From Phycisphaeraceae bacterium (GTDB lineage Bacteria; Planctomycetota; Phycisphaerae; Phycisphaerales; UBA1924): DNA of 64,000 bases. The stretch spans positions 1-64,000 of the forward strand of contig JACKHC010000002.1 of assembly GCA_020639235.1 (NCBI GenBank), in the 5' to 3' direction. This document shows positions 17,955-26,767 of the stretch, piece after piece; positions within the stretch are counted from its first letter, which is position 1; every line of letters starts with the position of its first letter. The notes beneath the pieces are model-generated. The model did no database searches, was not told where the DNA came from, and worked only from the letters and a program-made list of their open reading frames with translations. Made by a program: the position numbers and the translations under genes.

Positions 17955-19363
17955 CATGCGTGACGGATAAGTTCCATGCCGCCCATGTAGGGGCGGAGCG
18001 CGGCGGGGATGCGCACGGAGCCGTCGGGTTGCTGGTGCATCTCGACGAGCGGGATCAGGATGCGCGGCGAGGCGGCGACGGTGTTGTTGAGCGAGTGGCA
18101 GAAGACGGTCTTGCCTTCGGTCGAGTCGCCCTTGTAACGCATGTTGAGCCGTCGGCACTGGAAGTCGTACAGACGCGAGGCGCTGTGCGTCTCGCCGTAC
18201 GCGCCGGTGGGGCGGCCTGATTTGTCGAGGTCGCCGCGCCCCGGCATCCAGCATTCGATATCGACCATGTCGGCGTTCTTGACGCCGAGATCACCGGTGC
18301 AGCACTGGAGCAGGCGGTACGGGAGTTCGAGGGATTGCAGGAGTTCCTCGACGATGGCGATCATCTTCTTGTGCCACGCGCGGCTCTCGGCTTCATCCGC
18401 TTTGCAGATCACGACCTGCTCGACCTTGTCGAACTGATGGATTCGGTACAGGCCGGCGGTGTCGCGCCCCGCGGCGCCCGCCTCGCGCCGGAAGCATGTG
18501 GAGACCGTCGCCATCTTCAGGGGGAGTTGCGACTCGTCGAGAATCTCGTCGGCGTGGATGCCCATGAGGCCGACCTCGCCCGTGCCCGTGAGGAACATGT
18601 CGTAGCCGCCTCCCCTGCTGCTTTCCTCGATGTGGTAGGTCTGCTCGCGCCCGGCGGGGAAGAAGCCGGTGCCGACCATGCACTCCTCGCGCACGACGAC
18701 GGGGACGGAGACGGGCGTGAAGCCGTGCTTGTCCGCGATGAAGTCGATGGCGTATCGGAGGACGGCCTGGTGGAGGCGCATGCCCGCGCCTTTGAGGATG
18801 TAGGAGCGCGAACCGGCGATCTTGACGCCGCGCTCGAAGTCCACGAGCCCCAGCGACTCCATGAGTTCGATGTGGGTCTTGGGGGCGAAGCCGCGGGATG
18901 CCTGGAATCCCTTGGCGGCGTCAAATCCGGTTGGGTTCCACGCCCGGATCTGCACATTGTCGGATGAGTCCTTGCCGACGGGCACATCGGGATCGGCGGG
19001 GAGGGGCACCTGCAGCAGCAGCGCGTGCATCTCGGGCTCGATGCCCTGGGATTGTTGCTCGAGTTGCTGAATCCTCTCCTTGAGACGCGCGGGTGCGGCA
19101 CGGAGTTCGGCGGCCTGCTTCTCAAGAGCGTCCTTCTCGGCGCCGGACGCGTTCTTGATCTGCGCCATCAGCTGGCCGATCTTCGGCCCCGACTCCTTGG
19201 CGAGTCGGTTCTGCTCGGCGCGGAGCGCATCGATCTCGGTCTGGAAGGCGCGGCGTTTGGCGTCGAGTTCGAGGATGCGGTCGATCTCGACGGCGACACC
19301 CTTGCGCTGCGCGCCGGTCTTGAATCGATCGGGGTCGTCACGGAGTTGTTTGAGGTCGATCAT
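17954..19363 (-). CDS. serS: Serine-tRNA ligase
   Basis: Charges tRNA-Ser (and tRNA-Sec) with serine in the cytosol. The start is set at MIDLKQLRDDPDRFKTGAQ, giving 469 aa, somewhat longer than the usual about 425. The N-terminal coiled-coil tRNA-binding arm spans about residues 30-110. Class II motif 2 is FRREAGAAGRDTAGLYRIHQ, and a downstream DFQCRR segment matches the usual DFQARR. Motif 3 is unusual: HSLNNTVAASPRILIPLVE where most bacteria have LNGSGLAVGR; the arginine is kept. It ends RPYMGG followed by MELIRHA. Transcribed alone; the nearest upstream signal is the terminator at 19420-19458. Confidence 0.95.
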   Translation of the reverse strand: MIDLKQLRDDPDRFKTGAQRKGVAVEIDRILELDAKRRAFQTEIDALRAEQNRLAKESGPKIGQLMAQIKNASGAEKDALEKQAAELRAAPARLKERIQQLEQQSQGIEPEMHALLLQVPLPADPDVPVGKDSSDNVQIRAWNPTGFDAAKGFQASRGFAPKTHIELMESLGLVDFERGVKIAGSRSYILKGAGMRLHQAVLRYAIDFIADKHGFTPVSVPVVVREECMVGTGFFPAGREQTYHIEESSRGGGYDMFLTGTGEVGLMGIHADEILDESQLPLKMATVSTCFRREAGAAGRDTAGLYRIHQFDKVEQVVICKADEAESRAWHKKMIAIVEELLQSLELPYRLLQCCTGDLGVKNADMVDIECWMPGRGDLDKSGRPTGAYGETHSASRLYDFQCRRLNMRYKGDSTEGKTVFCHSLNNTVAASPRILIPLVEMHQQPDGSVRIPAALRPYMGGMELIRHA

Positions 19364-19419
19364 GGGGAGGGGATGGTAACGCCCCCACTCTTGCCACGGC
19401 GTCGCGTCGGAACACCGGC

Positions 19420-19458
19420 AAAAAAAGCCAAGGCCACCCGCAAAGGTGGCCCTGGCTT
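19420..19458 (-). terminator. Strong Rho-independent terminator ending the nadK-downstream RNA
   Basis: Read on the minus strand: a 14-base arm AAGCCAGGGCCACC, loop TTTGCG, GGTGGCCTTGGCTT with one mismatch, then a run of seven T (19426-19420). It lies 325 bases beyond the nadK stop and isolates nadK/ncRNA transcription from serS. Confidence 0.9.
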
Positions 19459-19742
19459 CTGCCACACACTGACGACGTGAGTCAGCATGCGATGTTCGGT
19501 GGTAGGTCTGCCACCATCCCCTAACGTGTTCTTGTCGAACCACCTGACCTTTGGCGGCTCTCTCTTCCCCGATCCGGTTTCCCGGATCTCCGCGGCAAGA
19601 ACCGCGGTTTGACGTGCCCGGCGAACCGGGTCTTCCCTCTCTTGCTTCCGGGGCCGATCACAGGATTCGACCCCATCCCTCCTACCAACTTCCAGAAGGT
19701 ACCCGACGCTCGCGGTCCCCGCCAGCACAATCCGCACGGTCG
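19420..19742 (-). ncRNA. Candidate structured non-coding RNA (class unknown)
   Basis: The 419-base gap 19364-19782 has no convincing protein but is unusually structured. On the minus strand it holds three consecutive perfect hairpins: CCCGG-TTCG-CCGGG (19617-19630), CCGCGG-6 nt-CCGCGG (19590-19607) and GATCCGG-GAAA-CCGGATC (19571-19588). Two of these carry UUCG- or GNRA-type stable tetraloops. Further hairpins lie at 19498-19515 and 19469-19485, followed by a canonical terminator. An AT-rich patch at 19743-19769 could be its promoter. I could not match it to tmRNA, RNase P, 6S or SRP RNA. It may be an independent RNA or a long structured nadK 3' end. Confidence 0.5.
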
Positions 19743-19782
19743 CGCAATTTTCACTTACAAACAAATACCGATCAGGCGTCCG

Positions 19783-20682
19783 TTAGGAGGTATGGGAAGC
19801 CCCGGGCGGGGCCGCCCAGTGCATCTTGGCGACGAGGGTGTCCCAGTAGCCGTCGTCGGGGTCCTTGACCAGGTGAACGCTCTGCGGGTGCCGCCGGAGC
19901 GAGACCGTGTCGCCCTCGATGATGGGGTGCATCACCTGCCCGTCGAGAACGAGCGTGGTGCCGGCGCGACCGTCTTCCTCCGAGTCGTCCGGCGCGCATC
20001 CCTTGACGAGGTTGGCGCGAAGGACCGACAGCTCGATGCCGGAGGCGGCCTCCACGACGATGGGCCGGAACGAGAGCGAATGCGCGGCGATGGCGGTGAC
20101 GATCATCGCCTCCAGTTCGGGCGAAACAATGGGGCCGCCGGCCGAGACGTTGTACGCGGTGGACCCGATGGGCGTGGCCACGACAACGCCGTCGCCGCGG
20201 ATGACGCGAACATCGGTGTCGGCGATGCGCAGCCCGATCTCGATCATCCGGTAGGGCGGGCCCGCCGTGATGACGACATCGTTCATCGCGGCGCCGGAGA
20301 AGACCGTCTTGCCGCCGCGCCTGATTTCGGCGCGCATCAGCATGCGTTGATGCGTCTCGAGTTTCTTACTCGTGAGCATGGCCTTGGCGTGAACGCCGAG
20401 CGTGTCGAGATCGAACCCGGTGAGGTAACCGAGGTGCCCGAGGTTGACGCCAACGAGCGGGAGCCCGGTGTGCGCGAATCGGCGGGCCTGGGCGAGTAGC
20501 GTTCCGTCGCCGCCCAGCACCATGATGAGTTCGGCGTTCTTCGTGTCCGGAACGGGGGCGCCGTTCGCCTCGATCTCCATCGCGATCGACGAATACTTAT
20601 TGATGACTTCGCGCACGGCGTCGAGCGCTTCGAGAACACGCGGCTTGCGTCGGTTCACCACCAGGAGCACGGGTCTTGCCAT
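19783..20682 (-). CDS. nadK: NAD kinase
   Basis: Phosphorylates NAD+ to NADP+, 299 aa. Visible motifs: LIMVLGGDGTLLAQARR (GGDGT phosphate-binding signature), VGVNLGHLGYLTGF (NxGxxGFL-like), and TPIGSTAYNVSAGGPIVSPE (STAYxxSAGG NAD site). Length is normal. Lies 30 bases downstream of dxs in the same orientation, so probably co-transcribed with it, perhaps linking NADPH supply to isoprenoid synthesis (inference). Confidence 0.95.
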   Translation of the reverse strand: MARPVLLVVNRRKPRVLEALDAVREVINKYSSIAMEIEANGAPVPDTKNAELIMVLGGDGTLLAQARRFAHTGLPLVGVNLGHLGYLTGFDLDTLGVHAKAMLTSKKLETHQRMLMRAEIRRGGKTVFSGAAMNDVVITAGPPYRMIEIGLRIADTDVRVIRGDGVVVATPIGSTAYNVSAGGPIVSPELEAMIVTAIAAHSLSFRPIVVEAASGIELSVLRANLVKGCAPDDSEEDGRAGTTLVLDGQVMHPIIEGDTVSLRRHPQSVHLVKDPDDGYWDTLVAKMHWAAPPGASHTS

Positions 20683-20712
20683 GGTGCGCGCATCTCCCGC
20701 GGTGTGGCCCGG

Positions 20713-22689
20713 TCAGGACCGGTTGGCGACGGCCTGCGACTCGCGCCCGCGGACCTTGACATCGACGATCGGCTCGCGTCCGTTCCGTGACGCGACACGC
20801 TCGCGGACATGGCGGGCGATCGATGGCGCATCGAGCCCGACCTTCGCGAGCTGGTCATTGCGCGAGTCCTGATAGATCCACGAGTCGGGCAGCCCGAGGC
20901 GCGACACGAGCCCGGCGTCGAGGCCCATATCCGAGGCCGCCTCGATGACCGCGGCGCCGAAGCCGCCCACGACCGAGTGGTCCTCGATGGTGATGACCGG
21001 AGTGCCGGTTTCCAGAAGGTAGCAGATGAGTTCGGCATCGACGGGCTTGGCGAAGCGAGCGTCGTACACGCTCACACGGTGCTCGGGGCCGAGCAGTTCG
21101 AGCGACTCGAGCGCGTTCCGCGCCATCACACCGAACGAGAGAATCGCGGCGTCGGGGCGCTCGTGCTCGACCAGCGCGTGCGCCTTGCCCAGCTCGAAGG
21201 GCGGGCACGTGTCGGAGACGGGCTCGCCCACCTTGTCGCGCGGGTAGCGGACCGAGGTGAGCCCGGCGTCATAGGTCCGCATGAACTCGAGCGATGCCTT
21301 GAGCGTCGGTTCGTCGGCGGCGGCCATGATGACCGCGCCGGGCAGCGTGCGCAGGATGGACACATCGCAGAAGCCGTGGTGCACGGCGCCGTCGCCGCCG
21401 ACCAGCCCTGCGCGGTCGAGGCACAGGCGCACGGCCAAGCCCTGCAACGAGACTTCCTGGAATGCCTGATCGAAGGCGCGCTGGAGGAAGGTCGAGTACA
21501 CCGCGAAGAAGGGGCGCAGGCCGGTCTTGGCCATGCCCGCCATCATGTCCATCGCGTGGGACTCGCAGATGCCCGTATCGAAGGTGCGCTGCGGGAACGC
21601 GTCGGCGACGACATCGATCCCGGTGCCGCCCGGCATGGCGGCGGTGCACGCGACAACCTTTTCATCGCGGCTCATCACATCGGTCATGGCTTCGCCGAAC
21701 GCCTGCGTGAACGAACGCGCGCCGTTCTTGATCTCGACGCGGCAGGAGTCGGGGTCCCACTTGAACGCGGCGGGCGAGTGGAATGTCGTCGCGTCGCCCT
21801 CGGCGAAGGTGTAGCCCTTCCCCTTGACGGTCTTGACATGCAAGACCATCGGGCGGTCGAAGTCGCGCGCTTCGGCGAGAAACTCGACGAGCTCGGGGAT
21901 GTCGTGCCCGTCGATCGGGCCGACGGTGATGAGCCCGAAGTGCTCGAACCATGTGTTCTCGTTGAGCGCGGCCTTGGCCATCTCGCCCATGCGGTGGTAG
22001 GCCTCCTCGACGATGCCGCCGCCCGGCAGTTTGTCGAGGACCTTACGCGCCTTGCGCTTCATGTCCTTATAGAGCGGGTTGATGCGCATGCGATCGAAGT
22101 ACTGCGACACCGCGCCCTGCGGGTGCGAGATAGACATGCCGTTGTCATTGAGGACGACCAGGAACTGGCGCTTGAGCGTGCCGGCGTTGTTGAGCCCTTC
22201 CATCGCGACACCGTTGACGATCGAGGCATCGCCGATGATGGTGACAACGCGGCGCCCGTCCTTGTTGGTCTGGCGGTCGAACGCTTCGTTGTTGAGCGAG
22301 TCGCCGCGAGCCATGCCGACGGCGGTCGAGATGCCCGTGCCCGCGTGACCGACGGAGAACTGGTCGTACGCCGACTCGCGCGGCTCGGGAAAGCCCGCGA
22401 AGCCCTCGCGTGTGCGCAGGTTGGCGAGCAGTTCCTGGCGCCCGGTCAGCAGCTTGTGCGGATAGCACTGGTGCCCGACATCGAAGAGCAGGCGGTCATG
22501 CCCGAAATCGAACACATAGTGCATCGCGACCGTGAGCTCGACCACGCCCAGATTCGGCGCGAGATGCCCGCCCGACTTCGACACCTGCTCGAAGATCGCG
22601 CGGCGGATCTCGTCGGCGACCTCCTGCAATCGCTCGATCGGGAGGCGCTTGAGATCGGCGGGCGACTTGATCGTTTCGAGAATCCCCAT
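20713..22689 (-). CDS. dxs: 1-deoxy-D-xylulose-5-phosphate synthase
   Basis: First enzyme of the MEP isoprenoid pathway; thiamine-diphosphate-dependent condensation of pyruvate and glyceraldehyde 3-phosphate. 658 aa. Motifs: SGGHLAPNLGVVELT with the catalytic His, HQCYPHKLLTGR, a GDASIVNGVAMEGLNNAG TPP/Mg loop (GDAS where most have GDG-A), DRAGLVGGDGAVHHG with the TPP-activating Glu domain just before it, and a C-terminal transketolase domain. Start ATG 22689 has GGAG 9 bases upstream. Follows the polyprenyl synthase gene by 101 bases, so two isoprenoid genes are adjacent. Confidence 0.95.
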   Translation of the reverse strand: MGILETIKSPADLKRLPIERLQEVADEIRRAIFEQVSKSGGHLAPNLGVVELTVAMHYVFDFGHDRLLFDVGHQCYPHKLLTGRQELLANLRTREGFAGFPEPRESAYDQFSVGHAGTGISTAVGMARGDSLNNEAFDRQTNKDGRRVVTIIGDASIVNGVAMEGLNNAGTLKRQFLVVLNDNGMSISHPQGAVSQYFDRMRINPLYKDMKRKARKVLDKLPGGGIVEEAYHRMGEMAKAALNENTWFEHFGLITVGPIDGHDIPELVEFLAEARDFDRPMVLHVKTVKGKGYTFAEGDATTFHSPAAFKWDPDSCRVEIKNGARSFTQAFGEAMTDVMSRDEKVVACTAAMPGGTGIDVVADAFPQRTFDTGICESHAMDMMAGMAKTGLRPFFAVYSTFLQRAFDQAFQEVSLQGLAVRLCLDRAGLVGGDGAVHHGFCDVSILRTLPGAVIMAAADEPTLKASLEFMRTYDAGLTSVRYPRDKVGEPVSDTCPPFELGKAHALVEHERPDAAILSFGVMARNALESLELLGPEHRVSVYDARFAKPVDAELICYLLETGTPVITIEDHSVVGGFGAAVIEAASDMGLDAGLVSRLGLPDSWIYQDSRNDQLAKVGLDAPSIARHVRERVASRNGREPIVDVKVRGRESQAVANRS

Positions 22690-22790
22690 CGACGGCTCCG
22701 GGTGCCCGCTAGGTTCCGGCGGGCTGCGGTTGAACTTTCAATCTTCTCTGAAAACAGTCTATCCCATCCGCGTAGCGCGGGCCAGAAGGG

Positions 22791-23729
22791 TTATCGGTCG
22801 CGCCGGGCCATGGCCTCGGCCAGATCGATCAGACCCGCGCCGCATTCAAGTCGTTGGGCCGACGACCGCGCCTCTTCCAACAACCGGGCGGCTTCCATTC
22901 TCGACGCCTCGACTCCCATCACCACCGGGTAGGTCAGTTTGCCCGCCTCGGCGTCCTTGCCCGATCTCTTACCCAACTGCTCGGTGCTCTGTTCGACATC
23001 CAGCAGATCATCCACCAACTGGAACATCAGTCCCACGGCGTTCCCATAACGCGTGACCGCGAGCAGATCATCCTCGCGCACGCCGTTCGCCCCCCGCCCC
23101 CCCCGCCCCCCGTGGCGCCACATGCCCGCGATCGCGCCCATTCGGCACGCCGCCACAATCAGTGCGCCGGTCTTCTGGCGGTGCGTCTCGCGGAGCCGCT
23201 CGACATCGGTCGCGGCGTCGTGGCCGCCGAGCGTATCGAGCACCTGCCCCGCGATCATGCGCGTGGTGCCTTGTGCGAGTTCGGCGCAGAGTTGCCCGGC
23301 CAATCCGGCGTCACTCGACCGCTCGCAGATGAGCTGGAACGCGATGCTCATCAGTCCGTCGCCCACGAGAATGGCCATGGCCTCGCCGTGCGCCTTGTGA
23401 ACCGTCGGGCGGCCCCGACGCAGATCGTCATTATCGAGCGCGGGCAGATCATCGTGAACCAGACTGAAGGCGTGAATCATCTCCACGGCGGCCGCCGCGG
23501 GAAGCGCATCATCGGCGGTGCCCCCCACCGCGATGGCGCTGTGCATGGACAAGAGCGGGCGGAGACGTTTGCCGCCCTCGAGGAGGGCGTACTCGACGGC
23601 CTCGCGAAGATTCCGGGGCAGGCCGACAGAGCGAACAAACGATGCCAAGACGGGCTCGACACTCGCGATCATCGCCTCGTCCGTCACGCCCTGCCGTTCG
23701 GCCATTTGTGTTCCGCTGATCCCCGACAC
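22791..23729 (-). CDS. ispA: Polyprenyl (farnesyl/geranylgeranyl) diphosphate synthase
   Basis: Chain elongation of isoprenyl diphosphates. Start placed at GTG 23729 because GGAGG (23736-23740) lies 6 bases upstream; this gives 312 aa. ATG 23795 would be longer. Motifs: EGGKRLRPLL, first Asp-rich motif DDLPALDNDDLRRGRPTVH, GDGLMSIAF, and second Asp-rich motif DDLLD. A (GGR)n run, RHGGRGGRGANG, is inserted in a loop before the second Asp motif. The bulky residues before the first motif suggest a short-chain product, but product length is not certain. Gene name is by family only. Confidence 0.88.
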   Translation of the reverse strand: MSGISGTQMAERQGVTDEAMIASVEPVLASFVRSVGLPRNLREAVEYALLEGGKRLRPLLSMHSAIAVGGTADDALPAAAAVEMIHAFSLVHDDLPALDNDDLRRGRPTVHKAHGEAMAILVGDGLMSIAFQLICERSSDAGLAGQLCAELAQGTTRMIAGQVLDTLGGHDAATDVERLRETHRQKTGALIVAACRMGAIAGMWRHGGRGGRGANGVREDDLLAVTRYGNAVGLMFQLVDDLLDVEQSTEQLGKRSGKDAEAGKLTYPVVMGVEASRMEAARLLEEARSSAQRLECGAGLIDLAEAMARRDR

Positions 23730-23842
23730 GCGCATCCTCCGTAGCGCTTTCCGGAGCGCTTGGGCGAGTATAAACCCCGCGTGCTGGGGGCACAAAGCAG
23801 CCCGGCTTACCGGGCCCGCGGGTGCGACCTATCATCCGCACC

Positions 23843-24439
23843 ATGCCGCAGATGCTGACACTGTTCGAGAAGGGCGGCCCGGTCATGTGGCCGCTGCTCG
23901 TAATGAGCGTGATCTCCGTCGCGCTGACGCTGGAGCGTGGGGTCTTCTGGGTTCGGACGCACCGCCCCGGCCGGCGGAAGTGGCTGTTTTCGCTCGCCGA
24001 TGCGCTGCGGACGGGGGATCGGGCGGCGGCAAAGGCAATCGCGGCGGACGACTCGTCGCTCTATGCCGACGCTGCGGACCTGATTCTCGCCCGCAAGGTA
24101 GGGCCCGCCTCGGCGGTGGAACTGGCCGAGACGTTCCGCCCGGTGTTCGACCGATTCTCGCTGACGCTCTCGACCGTGATCACCGCGGCGCCGCTGCTCG
24201 GGATTCTGGGCACGGTGACGGGCATCATCCGCTCGTTCCAGTTGCTGGGCGGGAGCGCCCAGGTGACGGACATCAACGCGGTGGCGGGCGGCATCGCCGA
24301 GGCGCTCATCACGACAGCCGCGGGCCTGGTCGTGGCGCTCATCACGCTCTTCCCGTACATGGTGTTCCGCGCGCAATCCGACCGCTGCCTGGGCAACATC
24401 GAGTTGCTGGTGGCATCCGCGACCGACAACGCGAAATAG
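23843..24439 (+). CDS. MotA/TolQ/ExbB proton-channel family protein (orphan)
   Basis: 198 aa from ATG 23843 (GTG 23822 is possible). Three membrane segments are visible: residues about 16-34 (WPLLVMSVISVALTLERG), about 108-132 (ITAAPLLGILGTVTGIIRSF, the ExbB/TolQ signature) and about 146-170. The domain normally forms a pentameric stator with ExbD/TolR and uses proton flow to energise outer-membrane or motility machines. No ExbD/TolR gene is adjacent: the next gene is the convergent ptsN. The partner must be elsewhere. It lies divergent from the polyprenyl synthase. Confidence 0.85.
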   Translation: MPQMLTLFEKGGPVMWPLLVMSVISVALTLERGVFWVRTHRPGRRKWLFSLADALRTGDRAAAKAIAADDSSLYADAADLILARKVGPASAVELAETFRPVFDRFSLTLSTVITAAPLLGILGTVTGIIRSFQLLGGSAQVTDINAVAGGIAEALITTAAGLVVALITLFPYMVFRAQSDRCLGNIELLVASATDNAK

Positions 24440-24449
24440 GCGGACCGTC

Positions 24450-24920
24450 TCAGCCGCGGGTGCCGGCGGCTTCCTGTTCCTGCAACAGTTCGAAGACTTC
24501 CTCGGCGCTCTCCGCCTCGTACATCTTCTCGCGGAACTCCTCGGAAGTCATGAGCCGCGAGATGCGTGCGAGCGCCTGGATGTGGTCGCTCGTGCGGTCG
24601 ATCGGGCTGGCGAGCAGCACGATGAGTTTCACGGGGCGGTTGTCGATCGAGCAGAAATCAAGCGGCTGCTTGGGACGACCGATGGCCATCGCCAGGTCCT
24701 TGACGCCCTCGCTCTTGCCGTGAGGGATGGCCAGGTTGTGCCCGATTCCCGTCGTACGGGTGCATTCGCGGGTCCACACGGCCTCCTTGAGAGCCGCCGG
24801 GTCGGAGACCTTCCCGGTCGAAGCCAGAAGGTCGACGAGCTCGCCGATCACTTCCTGCTTGCCCGAAGACTCGAGCGGGACCTTGATGCATTCGGGTGTG
24901 ATGATCTCAAGCAGATTCAT
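24450..24920 (-). CDS. ptsN: PTS EIIA-type 2 domain protein (PtsN-like)
   Basis: Single-domain phosphocarrier, 156 aa, of the fructose/nitrogen-regulatory EIIA family. The phosphoryl-accepting His is His67 within TGIGHNLAIPHGK. The remaining fold is recognisable as LDFCSIDNRPVKLIVLLASP, then HIQALARISRLM. No membrane EIIB/EIIC genes are nearby, so a regulatory role (EIIA-Ntr) is more likely than sugar uptake. It follows rsmB by 107 bases on the same strand. Confidence 0.88.
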   Translation of the reverse strand: MNLLEIITPECIKVPLESSGKQEVIGELVDLLASTGKVSDPAALKEAVWTRECTRTTGIGHNLAIPHGKSEGVKDLAMAIGRPKQPLDFCSIDNRPVKLIVLLASPIDRTSDHIQALARISRLMTSEEFREKMYEAESAEEVFELLQEQEAAGTRG

Positions 24921-24977
24921 GCCCGGACCTCTGCGCTAGCGGAACAGAACCAAAAACCGTGGACATCAGGGGTCATC

Positions 24978-25004
24978 CTACCCCACCTCGGCGGGTGTGG
25001 GTAG
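24978..25004. promoter_or_regulatory. Hairpin in the rsmB-ptsN spacer
   Basis: CTACCCCACC and GGTGTGGGTAG pair over 10 bp with a single bulge around a 5-6 base loop. No T-run follows on either strand, so it is more likely an RNA processing or attenuation element than a full terminator. Confidence 0.3.
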
Positions 25005-25027
25005 TGAACCCCCGATGAAACCCCGGA

Positions 25028-26728
25028 TTACGACAGGACCACGGCATACGAGCCGTCCGAATACCTCGCGCCGGGGTCGCCATCGGCATCCGACTCACCC
25101 GGGCCGCCTTCCGGCATCCGCCTCCGCTCACGGGCGATTTCCAGCGCGTGCCATCGGGCGGCCCACTTCGCTTGCTCTTCGTTCTCCATCGGATCCAGCG
25201 AGCACGTGGAGTACACAATCACGCTCCCGCCCGCCATCGCGCCCGCGCCGCGGCGCAGGAGCGGAATCGCGTCGGCGATGATCTGGCGCTGAATCGCGGC
25301 GAGTTCCTCGGTGCGCTTCGTATTGAATCGGTATCGCGCCTCGATACGCCGCGCCAGCACGCCCGTATTCGAACACGGCACATCGAGCAGAACCAGATCC
25401 ACCTTGCCGGCAAAATCGAGCGTGAATCCCGACGCCCCCTCACGCGGCCACTCCAAGACCTTGACCCGCGGGTGATCCGCAAAGAGCGCTTTGAGTTTCT
25501 CGAATCGACCATGGTCCTTGTCGCTCGCGTAGATCGTCGCGTCGGGGAACGCCGCGGCCAACTGACGCGTCTTGGTGCCCAATCCGGCGCACATATCGAA
25601 CACAATTTTCGGCTTGAGGTCCGCGACGGACTGCACAGCGAGGGACGACGCCGGGTCCTGCACCCAGATGTCTGTGCGCGTGCGCATCAGTTCGGCGAGC
25701 TCCTCGTGCGTGCCCGTCCACAGGTGATGCCCCGGCGCAGCGTGCGGAACGAGCGACGGGGGCAGCGGCCCGGTCGCGTGCGCGGTATTGAGAATCGTCG
25801 CGGGCAGGCACAAGCCGTGCAGCGCCAGGCGTCGCACTTCGCGCCGATCGAACGACTTGTTCCAGGCGCGGATCAGTTCGAGCGGGTGGCTCGTCGCCAT
25901 CGAGAGTCGCTCATCGGGGTCCTTGGGCAACGCCTGCGCATTCAGCGCTACGGACCGTCCATCCGGGAGCGGGAGCTCGTCGCGCCGGTCGGTCCAGCGC
26001 TCGCGGTGCCCGTGATCGTCCGAGGGCAATGGCGGCGTGGCGTCACGACGGAACGAGGCCTTCATCGCGGCTGCGAACTCCTCCGGATTCTCCTCCGGCG
26101 TGATCGCCTCGACCTCCTGTCCGGGTGTGGAGTTGCGCCAGACGAGCTCGTCGATACGCCGCAGAATCGCGTTGACCATGCCCCCCGCGCGGGGCCCGGC
26201 CTGCGCCTTGACCCACTCCACCGAGTCGGCGACGACGGCGTGCGACGGAAGTCGGTCCATCAGGAGAATTTGCGCGGCTCCGCACATGAGCGCAGCGCGC
26301 ACGCGCGGATCAATCATCTTCCATTCGTTCTCGAGGTAGTTCTCGACGATGTACTGGAGCGTGATCCATCGGCGCAGCACGGTGTCGTAGATGGCGTGCG
26401 CCAGCGCGGCGTCACGCGGCTCGAGACGGGATGTGTCCACGCCGCAGAGATCGAGATCGGGGAATCGCTTGATCTGGTGCGCCACGATCCGATACGCGAC
26501 CTGCCGCGCGGGCGCCACGCGCAGCGGAGCCGCCCCCGGTCGTCCGCCCGGGCTGCCCCCACGATCGGGGCCACGCTCACCGCCGCGGTTGTATCCCCCG
26601 CCGCCACCGCCACCACGCGCCGCGCCGCCACGCCCGCCCGAATACTGCCCGCCGCCGTGCCCGCGCGGCCCACGCCCTGACGGCCCCGAGCCGGGGGAGT
26701 GCGGGCGATTTCCGCTTCGTTCACCCAT
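25028..26728 (-). CDS. rsmB: RsmB-type 16S rRNA (cytosine-C5) methyltransferase with RGG-rich N-terminus
   Basis: 566 aa. Residues 1-75 are low complexity with many Gly-Gly-Arg/Arg-Gly-Gly steps. A NusB-like RNA-binding domain follows (about 80-200, AYRIVAHQIKRF...). The C-terminal methyltransferase has the SAM motif FDMCAGLGTKTRQLAAAFPD, motif IV LLDVPCSNTGVLARR and motif VI YSTCSLDPMENEEQ. Both conserved cysteines (PCS and TCS) of m5C methyltransferases are present. The family modifies C967 of 16S rRNA in E. coli. The RGG-like tail is unusual for RsmB. It lies just downstream of the tRNA genes. Confidence 0.9.
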   Translation of the reverse strand: MGERSGNRPHSPGSGPSGRGPRGHGGGQYSGGRGGAARGGGGGGGYNRGGERGPDRGGSPGGRPGAAPLRVAPARQVAYRIVAHQIKRFPDLDLCGVDTSRLEPRDAALAHAIYDTVLRRWITLQYIVENYLENEWKMIDPRVRAALMCGAAQILLMDRLPSHAVVADSVEWVKAQAGPRAGGMVNAILRRIDELVWRNSTPGQEVEAITPEENPEEFAAAMKASFRRDATPPLPSDDHGHRERWTDRRDELPLPDGRSVALNAQALPKDPDERLSMATSHPLELIRAWNKSFDRREVRRLALHGLCLPATILNTAHATGPLPPSLVPHAAPGHHLWTGTHEELAELMRTRTDIWVQDPASSLAVQSVADLKPKIVFDMCAGLGTKTRQLAAAFPDATIYASDKDHGRFEKLKALFADHPRVKVLEWPREGASGFTLDFAGKVDLVLLDVPCSNTGVLARRIEARYRFNTKRTEELAAIQRQIIADAIPLLRRGAGAMAGGSVIVYSTCSLDPMENEEQAKWAARWHALEIARERRRMPEGGPGESDADGDPGARYSDGSYAVVLS

Positions 26729-26767
26729 CGAAACTCCTCAAACGCGCGAGGTCGCCCGCGCAACAAG

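Noticed and set aside
19650..19671. The plus strand resembles the 5' end of tmRNA (GGGG...GAT...GGATTCGAC)
   Set aside because: The required 3' tRNA-like half would fall inside nadK, no tag reading frame is seen, and the terminator is on the other strand. On the minus strand a T-arm-like element is present but its acceptor partner is missing.
20809..22932. Long plus-strand open frame opposite dxs
   Set aside because: Shadow of a well-identified enzyme; Arg/His-rich with no motif.
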